64,000 nucleotides of DNA from Clostridia bacterium (GCA_017553325.1 JAFZMH010000006.1:60637-124636), one strand, 5' to 3'. Shown: positions 50,846 to 61,989, counted from the first letter of the stretch. Numbers and translations are program-made. Notes: generated by a model not told the origin, from the sequence alone.

Positions 50846-51726
50846 ATGAAAGTTGGCTTTATAGGAATCGGCGCTATAGGTTATCCGATATTCCAACACG
50901 TTGTTGAAAATTTTGACGTAGTTTTCTTTGCTCGCAGACAAGAGGTTATTGACAAGGCGACGAACGACGGTGGCGTTTTCGTTCCAAGCGTTAAAGATGT
51001 GGCTGAACAATCAGACGCAATTATTTTGTTTGTGAACACGTTTGCGCAGTGCAAAGATTGCGTAAATCAAATTCTTTCCGCAAAGAACAAAAACCTCGCT
51101 ATTCTTGTCGGCGCGACAGTCGCTCCGTTTGAGGTCGAATCGCTTAGAGACGAATGCTCCGCTCAAGGAGTTGCGTTGATAGACGGTCCGGTCACCGGCG
51201 GCGTTAAAGGCGCAATCGACGCTACGCTCACGACGATGATAAGCGGAGGAAAGGAAGACAAGGAACTTTTCAGACCGATAATTTCGACGTACAGCAAGAA
51301 GATAGTGGACGCAGGCGACACGGTGGGACAGGCTGAAGCGCTAAAAGCGCTCGTTCAACTCTTGGTCGGCATCAACTCGGTTGCCATGTCGGAAGCGTTT
51401 ACTTTGGGGGTTAAATCAGGTTTGGACCCCGAAATTATTTACGATACGATTACAAACAGCGCGGGGACGAGCAGAATCTTTGAGAACCGCGGTGAAAAAG
51501 TTATGGACAGAGATTTCGACAAGCGCGGCACGATTGAAATCATAAACAAGGACATGACGATATGTTCGCAGTTGGCTTTTGAAAAGAAATCGCCGATGTT
51601 CTTGGGCGCGGTGGCGAAACAAATGTTCCAAATTGCAGCCAGCCAAAGCGATCCGCTGGAAGATTTTAACGCGGTAGTGAAAGTTTATGAAAAAATGGCA
51701 GGCATAAAAATCGAGAGGACAAAAAA

Positions 51727-51730
<4 letters not shown>
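50846..51730 (+). CDS. NAD(P)-dependent beta-hydroxyacid dehydrogenase
   Basis: 294-residue enzyme of the 3-hydroxyisobutyrate / glyoxylate-reductase family. The Rossmann motif GFIGIGAIGYP opens the protein, the substrate loop IDGPVTGGVKGA is canonical and the catalytic lysine is in ALKALVQLLVG near residue 172. GCAGGAGAAA precedes the ATG. It overlaps rmlA by 4 bases and so opens the glycan operon. It is not the closest kind to the sulfolactaldehyde reductase at 35809, as the GPVTGG loop differs. Its substrate here may be a C3-C4 acid semialdehyde used to decorate the glycan; that is inference. Confidence 0.82.
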
Positions 51731-52604
<874 letters not shown>

Positions 52605-52608
<4 letters not shown>

Positions 52609-53630
52609 AAATTTGTGTGACTGGTGGAGCTGGTTTTATCGGCTCCAACTTTGTTTATTACGTTTTGAATCATCATGCCGACGACGAAGTCGTTTGTTTG
52701 GACGCATTGACTTACGCCGGCAATCTTTCGACGCTTCAAGAAGCGTTGAAAAACCCCAAGTTCCGTTTTGTCAAGGGCGATATTACGGACAGAAAAGGCG
52801 TTTTTGATCTTTTTGAAAAAGAAAAGTTTGACATCGTTGTCAATTTCGCGGCGGAAAGCCACGTCGACAGATCGATTGAAAACCCGGCGCTGTTTTTAAA
52901 CACGAACGTTATGGGCGTGCAGAATTTACTGGACGCGTCGAGAGCGTATGGAGTAAAGAGATACCATCAGGTCTCCACGGACGAAGTATACGGCGATTTG
53001 CCGCTTGATCGTCCCGACCTTTTGTTTGAAGAAACGAACCCGATTCGCACGTCTTCTCCGTATTCCGCAAGCAAGGCGGCGGCGGATCTTTTGACGCTGG
53101 CGTATCATAGAACTTACGGGATGAACGTGACGCTCTCTCGTTGCTCGAACAACTACGGCCCGTATCATTTCCCGGAAAAACTCATTCCGCTCGTTATCAC
53201 TCGCGCTCTTGCAAACAAGTCCGTTCCCGTTTACGGCGAGGGCTTGAACGTGCGCGATTGGTTGTTTGTCGAGGACCATTGTTCGGCAATAGACCTTATA
53301 ATCAGACAAGCGAAGTCGGGTGAAGTTTACAATATCGGCGGAAACAACGAAAGAACGAATATAGAAATAGTAAAGACGGTGCTCAAACTTCTCGGCAAGC
53401 CGGAGAGTTTGATTGAACACGTGACGGACAGAAAAGGTCACGACCTTCGCTATGCTATAAACGCGTCGAAAATCAAAAGAGATCTCGGCTGGGTCCCGAA
53501 CACGACGTTCGAACAGGGCATAAAGGCGACTGTCGATTGGTATCTTACCCACGAGAATTGGTGGCAAGAGATTATCAGCGGCGAATACGTAAATTATTTC
53601 AACAAGATGTATGGAGCGTTAAACAAATGA
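52605..53630 (+). CDS. rmlB: dTDP-glucose 4,6-dehydratase
   Basis: 341-residue extended short-chain dehydrogenase. NAD motif GGAGFIGSNF at the N-terminus, the STDEVYGDLP segment with the catalytic Asp/Glu region and YSASKAAAD with the Tyr-x3-Lys pair. Converts dTDP-glucose into dTDP-4-keto-6-deoxyglucose. Start is GTG at 52605, overlapping the rmlA stop by 4 bases. Confidence 0.97.
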
Positions 53631-54172
53631 ACGTAATCAAGACGGAATTGGAAGGCGTATTGATTTTGGAACCGAGCGTCTTCGGCGACAACAGAGGTTG
53701 GTTTTTTGAATCGTATAACGAGCAAACTTACAGACAATGCGGAATAGACGTTACGTTTGTTCAGGACAATCACAGTTATTCCGCTATGAAGGGAACGGTG
53801 AGAGGAATACACTTTCAAAAGAACCCTATGTCCCAAGCAAAATTGGTGCGTTGCACGGACGGAACGATAAAAGACGTCATCGTCGATTTGAGAAAGAATT
53901 CTCCGACCTACAAAAAATGGATTGCGGTTGAACTTTCGAAAGAAAACAAAAGACAAGTTTTTATTCCGCACGGTTTCGGTCACGGTTTCGTCACGTTGAC
54001 AGACAACTGCGAATTGCAATACAAGGTTGACAAGTACTATTCAAAAGAGTGCGACAGGTCGATTCTTTGGAACGATAAAGAAATCGGTGTTGATTGGGGA
54101 GTGGGTGCGCCTATTCTTTCCGACAAGGATAAAAACGCCCCATCGTTGGCGTTGAGCGACGTTGATTTTTGA
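53627..54172 (+). CDS. rmlC: dTDP-4-dehydrorhamnose 3,5-epimerase
   Basis: 181-residue cupin epimerase. The RGIHFQ histidine, the VIVDLRKNSPTYKKW segment and the HGFGHGFVTL motif are all standard. It inverts C3 and C5 of the 4-keto sugar. ATG at 53627 overlaps the rmlB stop by 4 bases (ATGA). RmlD, the reductase that completes dTDP-rhamnose, is not in the operon, so the keto sugar may go to the aminotransferase below or be reduced by an enzyme encoded elsewhere. Confidence 0.95.
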   Translation: MNVIKTELEGVLILEPSVFGDNRGWFFESYNEQTYRQCGIDVTFVQDNHSYSAMKGTVRGIHFQKNPMSQAKLVRCTDGTIKDVIVDLRKNSPTYKKWIAVELSKENKRQVFIPHGFGHGFVTLTDNCELQYKVDKYYSKECDRSILWNDKEIGVDWGVGAPILSDKDKNAPSLALSDVDF

Positions 54173-54175
54173 TAT

Positions 54176-55183
54176 ATGGAACAACCGTTTGTTAGCGTAG
54201 TAGTCTTGACCTACAACCAAAAAGACACCGTGGCTCGCACGCTGGACAGCATTCTCGCCCAAAAATGCTCGTATGATTTCGAGATTTTGATAGGGGACGA
54301 CGCGTCCACCGACGGGACGGTTGAAGTGTTGGACTACTATGCCAAAAGATATGACAACGTCAAGGTTTTCGTACAGCCTGAAAACGTCGGGGTGACGAAA
54401 AACGCATACGATTTGCTGATGAAAACGACAGGGAAGTATATCGCTTTTTGCGAGGGCGACGACTTCTGGTGCGACGAAAATAAACTGCAAAAGCAGGTTG
54501 ATTTTTTGGAAAACCATCCCGAATACGTCGGTTGCTCGCACGACGTCAATTTCGTAAATGAATACGGCAAGGTGTATTACAAAAACAACCCGACTTGGAT
54601 TTCTTTGAAAAGAGATTATTCTTACAAAGATTTCAAGGGCGTGTATCTGCCGGGACAGTCCTGTTCGATAGTCAGAAGAAATATCTATCTCGACAAAGAA
54701 AAGGACTTTTCGCTCATATATACCGCGAGCAAATATATTGGGGACAGAACGACCGTTTTGCTTTGTTTGCCTTACGGGAAGTTCTATCGAATGAAAGAAA
54801 GGATGTCGTGCTATTCCTTCTCGTTTGCGAAAGATACGCAAGGCATCACTTTCCAAAAATTCGTAAACAGTAAATCTTCCTTCTGCGAAGAGTGGGAATA
54901 CACGAAAAAATTGGAGGAATACACCAAAAACAATTTTGAATTTTCCGTGAATTTCCGCCCATATAAACACAGTTTGTTTTTCAGTTCTATAGTGGCTTGT
55001 TTCAGAAGACGCAAGTGCAAAAATCAAGCCGTGAGACCGAAAGACATATTAGCAAGTGATACGAACAAGCTCGGATACGTTGTCGCGTTGCCCGTTTGGT
55101 TTGCGATAAAGTTGGCGAGAAAAATCAAGTTGTTCGTTATAAAGAAGAAATATTTTGCCAGTATGCGTAAGGAGAGGGCATAA
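54176..55183 (+). CDS. Family 2 glycosyltransferase
   Basis: 335-residue GT-A enzyme. VSVVVLTYNQKDTVARTLDS opens the nucleotide-sugar fold, GDDASTDGT is the first acidic motif and EGDDFW the metal-binding DxD-type site. No membrane helix is obvious, but a basic, hydrophobic C-terminus (VWFAIKLARKIKLFVIKKK) may bind the membrane surface. It begins 3 bases after rmlC and its stop overlaps the next start. Sugar specificity unknown. Confidence 0.88.
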   Translation: MEQPFVSVVVLTYNQKDTVARTLDSILAQKCSYDFEILIGDDASTDGTVEVLDYYAKRYDNVKVFVQPENVGVTKNAYDLLMKTTGKYIAFCEGDDFWCDENKLQKQVDFLENHPEYVGCSHDVNFVNEYGKVYYKNNPTWISLKRDYSYKDFKGVYLPGQSCSIVRRNIYLDKEKDFSLIYTASKYIGDRTTVLLCLPYGKFYRMKERMSCYSFSFAKDTQGITFQKFVNSKSSFCEEWEYTKKLEEYTKNNFEFSVNFRPYKHSLFFSSIVACFRRRKCKNQAVRPKDILASDTNKLGYVVALPVWFAIKLARKIKLFVIKKKYFASMRKERA

Positions 55184-57378
55184 TGTCTAGAAAAAAGAAT
55201 AGAAAGAAAAAGGTAGAACAAGGGTTAAATCAAGCTCAAAGACCCCCTGTTTTGACTATCGGTATAATAACGGACAACAGTGCTCGTTTCCTTAATACTA
55301 CGCTGATGAGCGTTCTTGCGCAGCGCATAAAGTTCCCCTACGAAATAGTAATCGTCGACAATGCGTCCATCGATCAAACGCAAAACTTTATCAAGAGTTT
55401 TTTAGAGGAGCATCATTGCGTTGCAACCGTGCACTATTTGAAAGAAAAATGCGGTTATGAAGCACTGCATAAATACTTGTACGAGCACAGCAGGGGCGCA
55501 TATTTATTGACGCTCAACGGCAACGATTTTCTCCCTGATAAGACGTTGTGCGCTTATGCGGTTGCGTTTTTGAAGAAGAATCAAAATTATTCCGCCATAT
55601 GCGGCAGAGCGCAGTTTGTCGATATATTCGGCAAACCGACCGCGACGAGTTTGACGAGCGAAAAGTATTGTTCGGGAACGGAATATATGCTGAGGAATTT
55701 GTCCCTTTGGCAATCCCCGTCGTTTTTGAATTCACTTATTTATCGTCGTCGAGCCATAGAGCGCAAAAAAGAATTTTTTGAATCCGGCGTTAAATCGTCG
55801 ATACCTTTTGACAAGAGATTTTATATGCATTTGTTGGTTTCCGGACGCATAAAAGTTTTGCCGAAAGTGACTTATAAGCACAGATGCGTCGGGAACGAGC
55901 CGCAAGAGATTTATTCGAGAGGCAACAAGCCGTATTCGGCGGTCAACAAAGCGATTATCGAAGCGGAAAAACTTTCCCACAAGATTTACGACGTCAAATT
56001 GAATTTCCAAGCGGCAAAATTGCGCGTGTGGGTGGCTGTTTGCCGAGAGTATTTTTTGACCGGCAACGATTTGTTGAAAAAGGATATCAGAAAGCTCTTT
56101 AACACGTCTCCCAACAAACCTTTATATCGCTATTGGAAAGAGAGACTCAGGGTTCAGTTCAAACCTAAAAAAGGCAAAAAGGCTGTTCAGGAGAGCGGCG
56201 TGGCGGTTGCTGAAAAGACGAAAGAACTTGATTTCAGAACCCCCCCCGCAAACAAAGCCAAGAGAGCGAATAGACTCAAAGGTCAAGCCGAGAGGAGACC
56301 GATGGTCAGTATCGGTATGACCGTTTACAACCAAGAAGATTACGTCGCGCAGGCAATAGAAAGTATTCTTGCTCAAAAGGTCAACTTTGATTATGAAATC
56401 GTCATAGCGGACGATTGCAGCACGGATAGAACGAGAGAAATCGTCATTGACTACGCAAAAAGATATCCGAGAAAAATCCGCTTGATTTTGCAGAGCAAAA
56501 ACGTTGGTTTAAAGGCGCAATCCGCGATGCTCAGAAAGATATGCAACGGTATTTACAGGACGCACCTCGAAGGCGACGACTATTGGTTGACCACCGATAA
56601 ATTGCAAAAACAAGTTGATTTCTTGGAAACCCACAGAGACTATATTGCGGTGACCGGCAAGATTAAAACCGTCGACGAAGAGGGCAACGATTGCGATTTC
56701 CCATACGGCGATATAAAGACTATTTATTCTTTTGATCCGGAATACACCCTGCAACATTTTGAAAAATGGTTGTTGCCATCGCATACGGGCGCATTGCTTT
56801 ATCGCAACGTCTATTACGATATGGACGACAAAGAAAGAGAGATATATGAGTCCGCAGATATCGCAGGCGACAGGAAGACCGCTTTGTATTTGGTTATGCA
56901 GGGCAGAATCCGTTGTATGCAGGAATGCATATCCGTGAGAAGAATCGAGTTGAATTCTCCGACGAATTTCACCGCAGTAAACAGAAAGGCGCATCCTTAT
57001 ACGATGATATACAAATGGATGTGCGATTTGGGTAAATTCGCGTATCAGTTAAAGGGTGTGAATATCGATTTGACGTGGCCGAAAGAGCAGCAATGGATAT
57101 ATGCTTTGCATTATTTCATGAGAAATCCGTCCAAGAGCAGTTTGGGACACGTAATAAGAATTTACAATATGAGCAATAATAAAAGGCTCTACGTTAAACT
57201 GCTCATGCTAAAAGCGCACGACAAGTTCAAGAGAGCGGTGGACGCCATCGGCTTTGTGAGAGTGCTGTTCAAATGGACGGGCAAGGCGTTTAAGTCGGCG
57301 GCAAGAGTATTTATCAAAGAAAACAACAAACACAAAGAAATGCACAAAAACATTTTGAGTGGAAACGCAAAGAAATAA
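55183..57378 (+). CDS. Double-domain family 2 glycosyltransferase
   Basis: 731-residue protein with two GT2 modules. The first (about 20-260) starts PVLTIGIITDNSARFLNTTL with DNASIDQT, and its acidic site reads NGNDFL. The second (about 370-600) starts PMVSIGMTVYNQEDYVAQAI with ADDCSTDRTRE and EGDDYW. A basic linker of about 60 residues separates them. The second module is close in sequence to the preceding single-domain protein (same QVDFLE region), so a duplication is likely. The first module has a weaker acidic motif and could be less active. It ends 18 bases before the aminotransferase. Confidence 0.85.
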   Translation: MSRKKNRKKKVEQGLNQAQRPPVLTIGIITDNSARFLNTTLMSVLAQRIKFPYEIVIVDNASIDQTQNFIKSFLEEHHCVATVHYLKEKCGYEALHKYLYEHSRGAYLLTLNGNDFLPDKTLCAYAVAFLKKNQNYSAICGRAQFVDIFGKPTATSLTSEKYCSGTEYMLRNLSLWQSPSFLNSLIYRRRAIERKKEFFESGVKSSIPFDKRFYMHLLVSGRIKVLPKVTYKHRCVGNEPQEIYSRGNKPYSAVNKAIIEAEKLSHKIYDVKLNFQAAKLRVWVAVCREYFLTGNDLLKKDIRKLFNTSPNKPLYRYWKERLRVQFKPKKGKKAVQESGVAVAEKTKELDFRTPPANKAKRANRLKGQAERRPMVSIGMTVYNQEDYVAQAIESILAQKVNFDYEIVIADDCSTDRTREIVIDYAKRYPRKIRLILQSKNVGLKAQSAMLRKICNGIYRTHLEGDDYWLTTDKLQKQVDFLETHRDYIAVTGKIKTVDEEGNDCDFPYGDIKTIYSFDPEYTLQHFEKWLLPSHTGALLYRNVYYDMDDKEREIYESADIAGDRKTALYLVMQGRIRCMQECISVRRIELNSPTNFTAVNRKAHPYTMIYKWMCDLGKFAYQLKGVNIDLTWPKEQQWIYALHYFMRNPSKSSLGHVIRIYNMSNNKRLYVKLLMLKAHDKFKRAVDAIGFVRVLFKWTGKAFKSAARVFIKENNKHKEMHKNILSGNAKK

Positions 57379-57396
57379 AAACTGGAGGATATAAAA

Positions 57397-58527
57397 ATGG
57401 CAATACAATTGTTCGTGCCTACTTTCGATGTGGAGGCATGTTTGAGCGAGATACGCGAGTGTCTTGAAAAGGGTTGGCCCGGAATGGGGTTTAAAACGCT
57501 GGCGTTTGAAGAGGAATGGAAAAAGTATACGGGACACAAGAACGCATATTTTTTGAACTCCGCAACCGCAGGGTTGAATTTGGCGTTTGATATTTTGAAA
57601 GAAAACAATAATTGGGCGGATAACGATGAAGTTATCACCACTCCGCTCACTTTCATCAGCACCAACCACGCAATAGCGCTTGCAGGTTTGAAACCGGTTT
57701 TCGCAGACGTCGACGAGTACTTGTGCTTGGACCCGGAATCCGTGAAAAAGATGATCACCAAAAAGACGAAAGCAATCATCTTCGTAGGTTTGGGCGGAAA
57801 CACCGGAAGATATGAAGAAATCAAAAAGATCTGCAAGGACAACGGTTTGAAACTCATTTTGGACGCGGCGCATATGTCCGGCACAAGATTGAACGGCAAA
57901 TTCCCGGGGTTGGACGCAGACGTCGCGGTATACTCGTTCCAAGCGGTCAAAAACTTGCCTACAGCAGACAGCGGTATGATCTGCTTCGCAGATGAAAAAC
58001 TTGACAAAGAAGCCAGAGTCAAGGCTTGGCTCGGCATAAACAAAGACACGTATGCTCGTACTTCCGCAGGCGGTAATTACAAGTGGAAATATGACGTCGA
58101 ATATATCGGCAACAAGTATCACGGCAATTCAATCATGGCGGCAATAGGACTCGTGCAACTCAGACATCTCGAAGAGGACAACGAATATCGCCGTAAAATC
58201 GCCGCGCAATACAGAGCCGGCTTCGCAAAATGCGACAAAATCAAAACCGTGCCGATTCCGGAAGGATGCTTGAATTCTCAGCACTTGTTCCAGATTATTG
58301 TTGACGACAGAGACGGGTTGTTGGCGTTTTTGAATGAAAACGACATTTACCCCGGCGTGCACTATATCGAAAACACTCAATATCGTATGTACGATTATGC
58401 AAAGGGCACGTGTCCCAAGGCGACGTATGTCAGCGACCACGTCTTGTCGTTGCCTTTGCATATGCGTTTAACCGAAGCGGACGTCAACCTCGTTATCGAA
58501 AAGGTTCTTGAATACGTCCAAAAATAG
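57397..58527 (+). CDS. DegT/DnrJ/EryC1-family aminotransferase
   Basis: 376-residue PLP enzyme of the sugar aminotransferase group. PGMGFKTLAFEEEWKKYTG at the start, TTPLTFISTNHAI, DAAHMSGT (the Asp that binds the pyridine nitrogen) and the PLP lysine in YSFQAVKNLPTADSGM are present. It would add an amino group to a dTDP-4-keto (or 3-keto) sugar from rmlA-B-C. CTGGAGG lies before the ATG. Some related proteins are dehydratases that lack the lysine; here it is kept. Confidence 0.9.
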   Translation: MAIQLFVPTFDVEACLSEIRECLEKGWPGMGFKTLAFEEEWKKYTGHKNAYFLNSATAGLNLAFDILKENNNWADNDEVITTPLTFISTNHAIALAGLKPVFADVDEYLCLDPESVKKMITKKTKAIIFVGLGGNTGRYEEIKKICKDNGLKLILDAAHMSGTRLNGKFPGLDADVAVYSFQAVKNLPTADSGMICFADEKLDKEARVKAWLGINKDTYARTSAGGNYKWKYDVEYIGNKYHGNSIMAAIGLVQLRHLEEDNEYRRKIAAQYRAGFAKCDKIKTVPIPEGCLNSQHLFQIIVDDRDGLLAFLNENDIYPGVHYIENTQYRMYDYAKGTCPKATYVSDHVLSLPLHMRLTEADVNLVIEKVLEYVQK

Positions 58528-58537
58528 GAGGATCGTT

Positions 58538-59845
58538 TTGAGTTTAGAAGGGAAAAGATTGCTCGTCATAGGAGCAAACGGCAATATTTGCAATGCTGTA
58601 AGAAGAGCAAAAGAACTTGGAATATACACCGTTGTCACGGACTATTTTGAAGATTCTCCCGCAAAGAAAATTGCGGACAAGTCTTATCTCGTAAGCACCG
58701 CGGACACGGACAAGCTCGTGGGTATTTGTCAAAAAGAAAACATTGACGGCGTCTTCACGGGTTATTCGGAATTGAATCTCAATTTCACCGAGAGACTGTG
58801 CAAGGCTATGGGCTATCCGTTTTATGCAACGGCGGAACAAGTCAATATGCTGACGAACAAAGAGAGCTTCAAGGCAACTTGCGAAAAGCACGGCGTACCC
58901 AGCGTAAAAGCGTATTCGGTTTCGGAAGTCCCCACCGAAGAGGAGTTGAAGAAGGTCGATTTCCCGGTTATCGTAAAACCTGTCGACAGCTATAGCGGAA
59001 AGGGAATCACTATTTGCAAGAGCGCGAAAGAACTTCCGACGGCAATCGTCAAGGCAAAGGCGGTATCCGCCAGCAAACGCTATTTGGTGGAGCAGTATAT
59101 GAACGAGAAGGACTATGATATATTCACGGTCTATTATACCTTACAGGACGGCAAAGCGGCACTGTCGGGCATAGTTGACAGATATATGTATTCCTTCCCG
59201 AACAATCGTAGATTGAGCACGGTTTTGCTTTATCCGTCCGAGTATCTCGACAGATATTTGAAGGAGATGGATGAAAAGGTAAAGAGGATGTTCTCCGAAA
59301 TCGGTTTAAAGAACGGGACTATCTTTATCGAGGGCGCCGTAAACCGCGACGGTTTCTATTTCTGGGAATGCGGCTACAGACTTTGCGGAGCGCAACAAGG
59401 CATTATTACCGGTTATGTAAACAAGGTCGACGTTGAGGAAATGTTGATTCGTTTCGCATTGACGGGGAAGATGTCGGATGAAGACGTCACGGCGCTCGAA
59501 GATCCGCGCCTCAAAGGGAAGGTTGCGATCAACCTTTTGGTATTCTCAAAACTCGGCAATATCAAGAGAGTGGCAGGCATTGAGGAAGTCAAAAAACTTG
59601 ACGGCGTCATCAATTACACCGCTTTGATTGGAGAGAATCACGTCATATCCGTTGAGGATGAGGGTACGCTCAACCAAAGCGTTGCGAGATTGCACCTCGT
59701 TGCGGACGACAGAGAGAAAATGGCGAATCTTATCGACAGAATATATTCGATTTTGAAAATCGAAGGTCAAAACGGCGAAAACTTGATTTTGAATACTTTC
59801 GACAGAGACTTCGTCACGAAGAGATCAACCAGATTTGCAAAATAA
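58538..59845 (+). CDS. ATP-grasp ligase, CarB-like
   Basis: 435-residue protein with an N-terminal Rossmann-like preATP-grasp domain (RLLVIGANGNICNAVRRAKELG) and an ATP-grasp core (about 110-310) with FPVIVKPVDSYSGKGI as ATP loop and FIEGAVNRDGFYFWECGYR as metal-binding segment. Such enzymes join a carboxylate to an amine. Beside a DegT aminotransferase it could acylate the amino sugar with an amino acid or other acid, which is inference. The start is TTG at 58538 with AGGAGG 6 bases upstream. Confidence 0.82.
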   Translation: MSLEGKRLLVIGANGNICNAVRRAKELGIYTVVTDYFEDSPAKKIADKSYLVSTADTDKLVGICQKENIDGVFTGYSELNLNFTERLCKAMGYPFYATAEQVNMLTNKESFKATCEKHGVPSVKAYSVSEVPTEEELKKVDFPVIVKPVDSYSGKGITICKSAKELPTAIVKAKAVSASKRYLVEQYMNEKDYDIFTVYYTLQDGKAALSGIVDRYMYSFPNNRRLSTVLLYPSEYLDRYLKEMDEKVKRMFSEIGLKNGTIFIEGAVNRDGFYFWECGYRLCGAQQGIITGYVNKVDVEEMLIRFALTGKMSDEDVTALEDPRLKGKVAINLLVFSKLGNIKRVAGIEEVKKLDGVINYTALIGENHVISVEDEGTLNQSVARLHLVADDREKMANLIDRIYSILKIEGQNGENLILNTFDRDFVTKRSTRFAK

Positions 59846-59858
59846 GAGGTAAAGTTAA

Positions 59859-60680
59859 ATGGACAGTAAAAAACTTAACTTTTTAAAAGAAAAAGCGAAA
59901 GAATTGAGAATTACTACGCTGAAAATGATACACGAAGCCGGTTCCGGTCACCCGGGCGGTTCTCTTTCCGAAATCGAAATATTGACGACGTTATACTACG
60001 ATATAATGAACGTCAAGGACAAAGACTATCGCTTTGAAGACAGAGACAGGTTCGTGCTTTCAAAAGGTCATTGTTGCCCTCCGCTCTATGCTATCTGCGC
60101 GGACAAAGGCTATTTTTCAAAAGACGAATTGATGCGCTTGCGCAAATACGGCTCAATTTTGCACGGGCATCCAAAAGCGGGCACTCCCGGCGTGGAAACG
60201 GTTTCAGGTTCGCTCGGTAACGGTTTGTCCGTCGGGATGGGAATGGCTATGGCGTTCCGCAAGCAGGGTAAGAACGATATTCGCGTGTTCGTGCTCTGCG
60301 GAGACGGAGAGTTGCAAGAGGGCGCGATTTGGGAGGCGGCAATGTGCGCCGCGCACAACAAACTGAACAAATTGACCTTGATCGTGGACCACAACAAACT
60401 CCAAATCAACGGACAGGTGGACGACATCGTAGCCATTTCTCCTTTGAAGGACAAGTTCGAAGCGTTTGGTTGGAACGTCATCGAAGCCGACGGGCACGAT
60501 TTTGAGGAATTGGAACAGGCGTTTAAAAAAGCGGAAAACTCCGACAGGCCCACTGCAATTTTGGCGGAAACGATAAAAGGCAAGGGAGTTTCGTTTATGG
60601 AAAACAACGCCGTTTGGCACGGTAAAGCCCCCAATGCGGAAGAATTGGAGCAAGCGATTGCCGAAATAAGAGGTGAATAA
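59859..60680 (+). CDS. Transketolase, N-terminal subunit
   Basis: 273-residue subunit holding the thiamine diphosphate pyrophosphate site: GSGHPGGSLS, SKGHCCPPLY, GSLGNGLSVGMGMA and the GDGE...N motif in LCGDGELQEGAIWEAAMCAAHNK. The C-terminal half is the next gene. Split transketolases of this kind often belong to specialised pathways and not to the central pentose phosphate route. Placed in a glycan operon it may transfer a two-carbon unit to or from a sugar precursor. GAGGT precedes the ATG. Confidence 0.92.
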   Translation: MDSKKLNFLKEKAKELRITTLKMIHEAGSGHPGGSLSEIEILTTLYYDIMNVKDKDYRFEDRDRFVLSKGHCCPPLYAICADKGYFSKDELMRLRKYGSILHGHPKAGTPGVETVSGSLGNGLSVGMGMAMAFRKQGKNDIRVFVLCGDGELQEGAIWEAAMCAAHNKLNKLTLIVDHNKLQINGQVDDIVAISPLKDKFEAFGWNVIEADGHDFEELEQAFKKAENSDRPTAILAETIKGKGVSFMENNAVWHGKAPNAEELEQAIAEIRGE

Positions 60681-60682
60681 TT

Positions 60683-61603
60683 ATGGAAATTTCGAGACTT
60701 GAATTTGGCAAAGAGATTATCAAGTTGGCGGACAAATATGATTTTACCGTTCTCAACGCGGACACAAAATGCTGCGGTTTGGAGAATTTTGGAAAAAAAT
60801 ACCCGGATAGATGCTTCAATTTCGGCATTGCGGAGCAAAATTTGTTTGCCGCGGCGTCAGGCGTTGCAAATGCGGGTGAAAAGGTCGTCGTCAGCACATT
60901 CGCCGTTTTTGCCAGCATGAGAGCGTGCGAACAGATAAGGACGTTTATTTGTTATCCGAATTTGAACGTGATGATTATCGCAACGCACGCGGGCCTGTTG
61001 ACAGGCGAAGACGGAGCGACGCATATAGCGTCCGAGGATATGGCTATTTTGCGCGCTTTCCCGAATATGACCATAGTTGAACCGAGCGACGTTATAGCCG
61101 CGCGCGCGTTGGCGGAGGAAGCGCTAAAGTTTAACGGACCTTTGTATATCCGTTTCCCAAAAGCCGCTACGCCCGTAATTCACGACGAAGGTTATAAGTT
61201 TGAGATAGGCAAAGGCAAAATCATCTGCGACAGAGGAAACGACGCGGGTATTATCGCTATCGGCGCTATGACCTACAAGGCTCTTCAAGCCGCGGAAACG
61301 CTCGCAAACGAGGGAATTAACGTCAAAGTGCTTGAAATCAACACGTTAAAACCTTTGGACAAAGCGGCGGTTATAGACTTGGCAAAGAAGACGGGCAAAA
61401 TCGTGACCGTAGAAGACCACACCATTATCGGCGGACTCGGCAGCGCGGTTTGCGAAACGCTTTCGGAAAGTTATCCCGTCCCCGTAAAGAGACTGGGCAT
61501 CCAAGATTGCTTCGGCGAAAGCGGAGACCCTCAAAAACAGTACGACAAAAACCACATGAACACTCAACACATCGTTGCTGCAGTCAAAGATTTGTTGGAC
61601 TAG
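60683..61603 (+). CDS. Transketolase, C-terminal subunit
   Basis: 306-residue partner of the preceding subunit. The pyrimidine-binding region FNFGIAEQNLFAAASGVA with the catalytic Glu, the THAGLLTGEDGATH segment and the C-terminal domain VEDHTIIGGLGSAV are all normal. GAGGTG lies before the ATG, 2 bases after the N-subunit stop. Last gene of the ten-gene operon; a strong terminator follows. Confidence 0.93.
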   Translation: MEISRLEFGKEIIKLADKYDFTVLNADTKCCGLENFGKKYPDRCFNFGIAEQNLFAAASGVANAGEKVVVSTFAVFASMRACEQIRTFICYPNLNVMIIATHAGLLTGEDGATHIASEDMAILRAFPNMTIVEPSDVIAARALAEEALKFNGPLYIRFPKAATPVIHDEGYKFEIGKGKIICDRGNDAGIIAIGAMTYKALQAAETLANEGINVKVLEINTLKPLDKAAVIDLAKKTGKIVTVEDHTIIGGLGSAVCETLSESYPVPVKRLGIQDCFGESGDPQKQYDKNHMNTQHIVAAVKDLLD

Positions 61604-61656
61604 TTTCATTTCGCACAATCAATCAAAAGCATTTAAAACAGACAATCTAAAGCATA

Positions 61657-61703
61657 AAAACGAAACGAACCTTAACCTGCTGTTTTGGTTCGTTTCGTTT
61701 TTT
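61657..61703 (+). terminator. Terminator of the surface-glycan operon
   Basis: 15-bp perfect stem AAAACGAAACGAACC / GGTTCGTTTCGTTTT with a 15-base loop and T-tail. Confidence 0.88.
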
Positions 61704-61759
61704 AAGCAAGATTCTATTGTTTCCGCTGTGTAAAGAATGATGAACTTAGCCGGTATTAA

Positions 61760-61989
61760 ACAGTTTCCAATAAACAATGGCCGGTATGTTGTTTTTTTAA
61801 AGCTACTGAGTTTTCTGGTAGCATAGTATCGTCTATTGGGGCGAAAGTGAAATGGATTGCCTATTCTGATTTTGCAAAAATTGATACTGTAGGAGATTTT
61901 TTGAGTTGTTAAATGTAATTAATTCGTCTAAATTGACAGAATTTCAATACGTAATAAAAGACGACAAATGGGTTGTATCTATTAAATAG
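61760..61989 (+). pseudogene. Frameshifted remnant of an unknown gene
   Basis: A reading frame from 61760 gives FKATEFSGSIVSSIGAKVKW and FAKIDTVGDFL, then stops at 61910. A one-base shift near 61900 continues sensibly as ELLNVINSSKLTEFQYVIK and DDKWVVSIK to the stop at 61989. No start codon or ribosome site is seen, so the 5' part is also lost. Composition is AT-rich. The family is not recognised. Confidence 0.4.
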
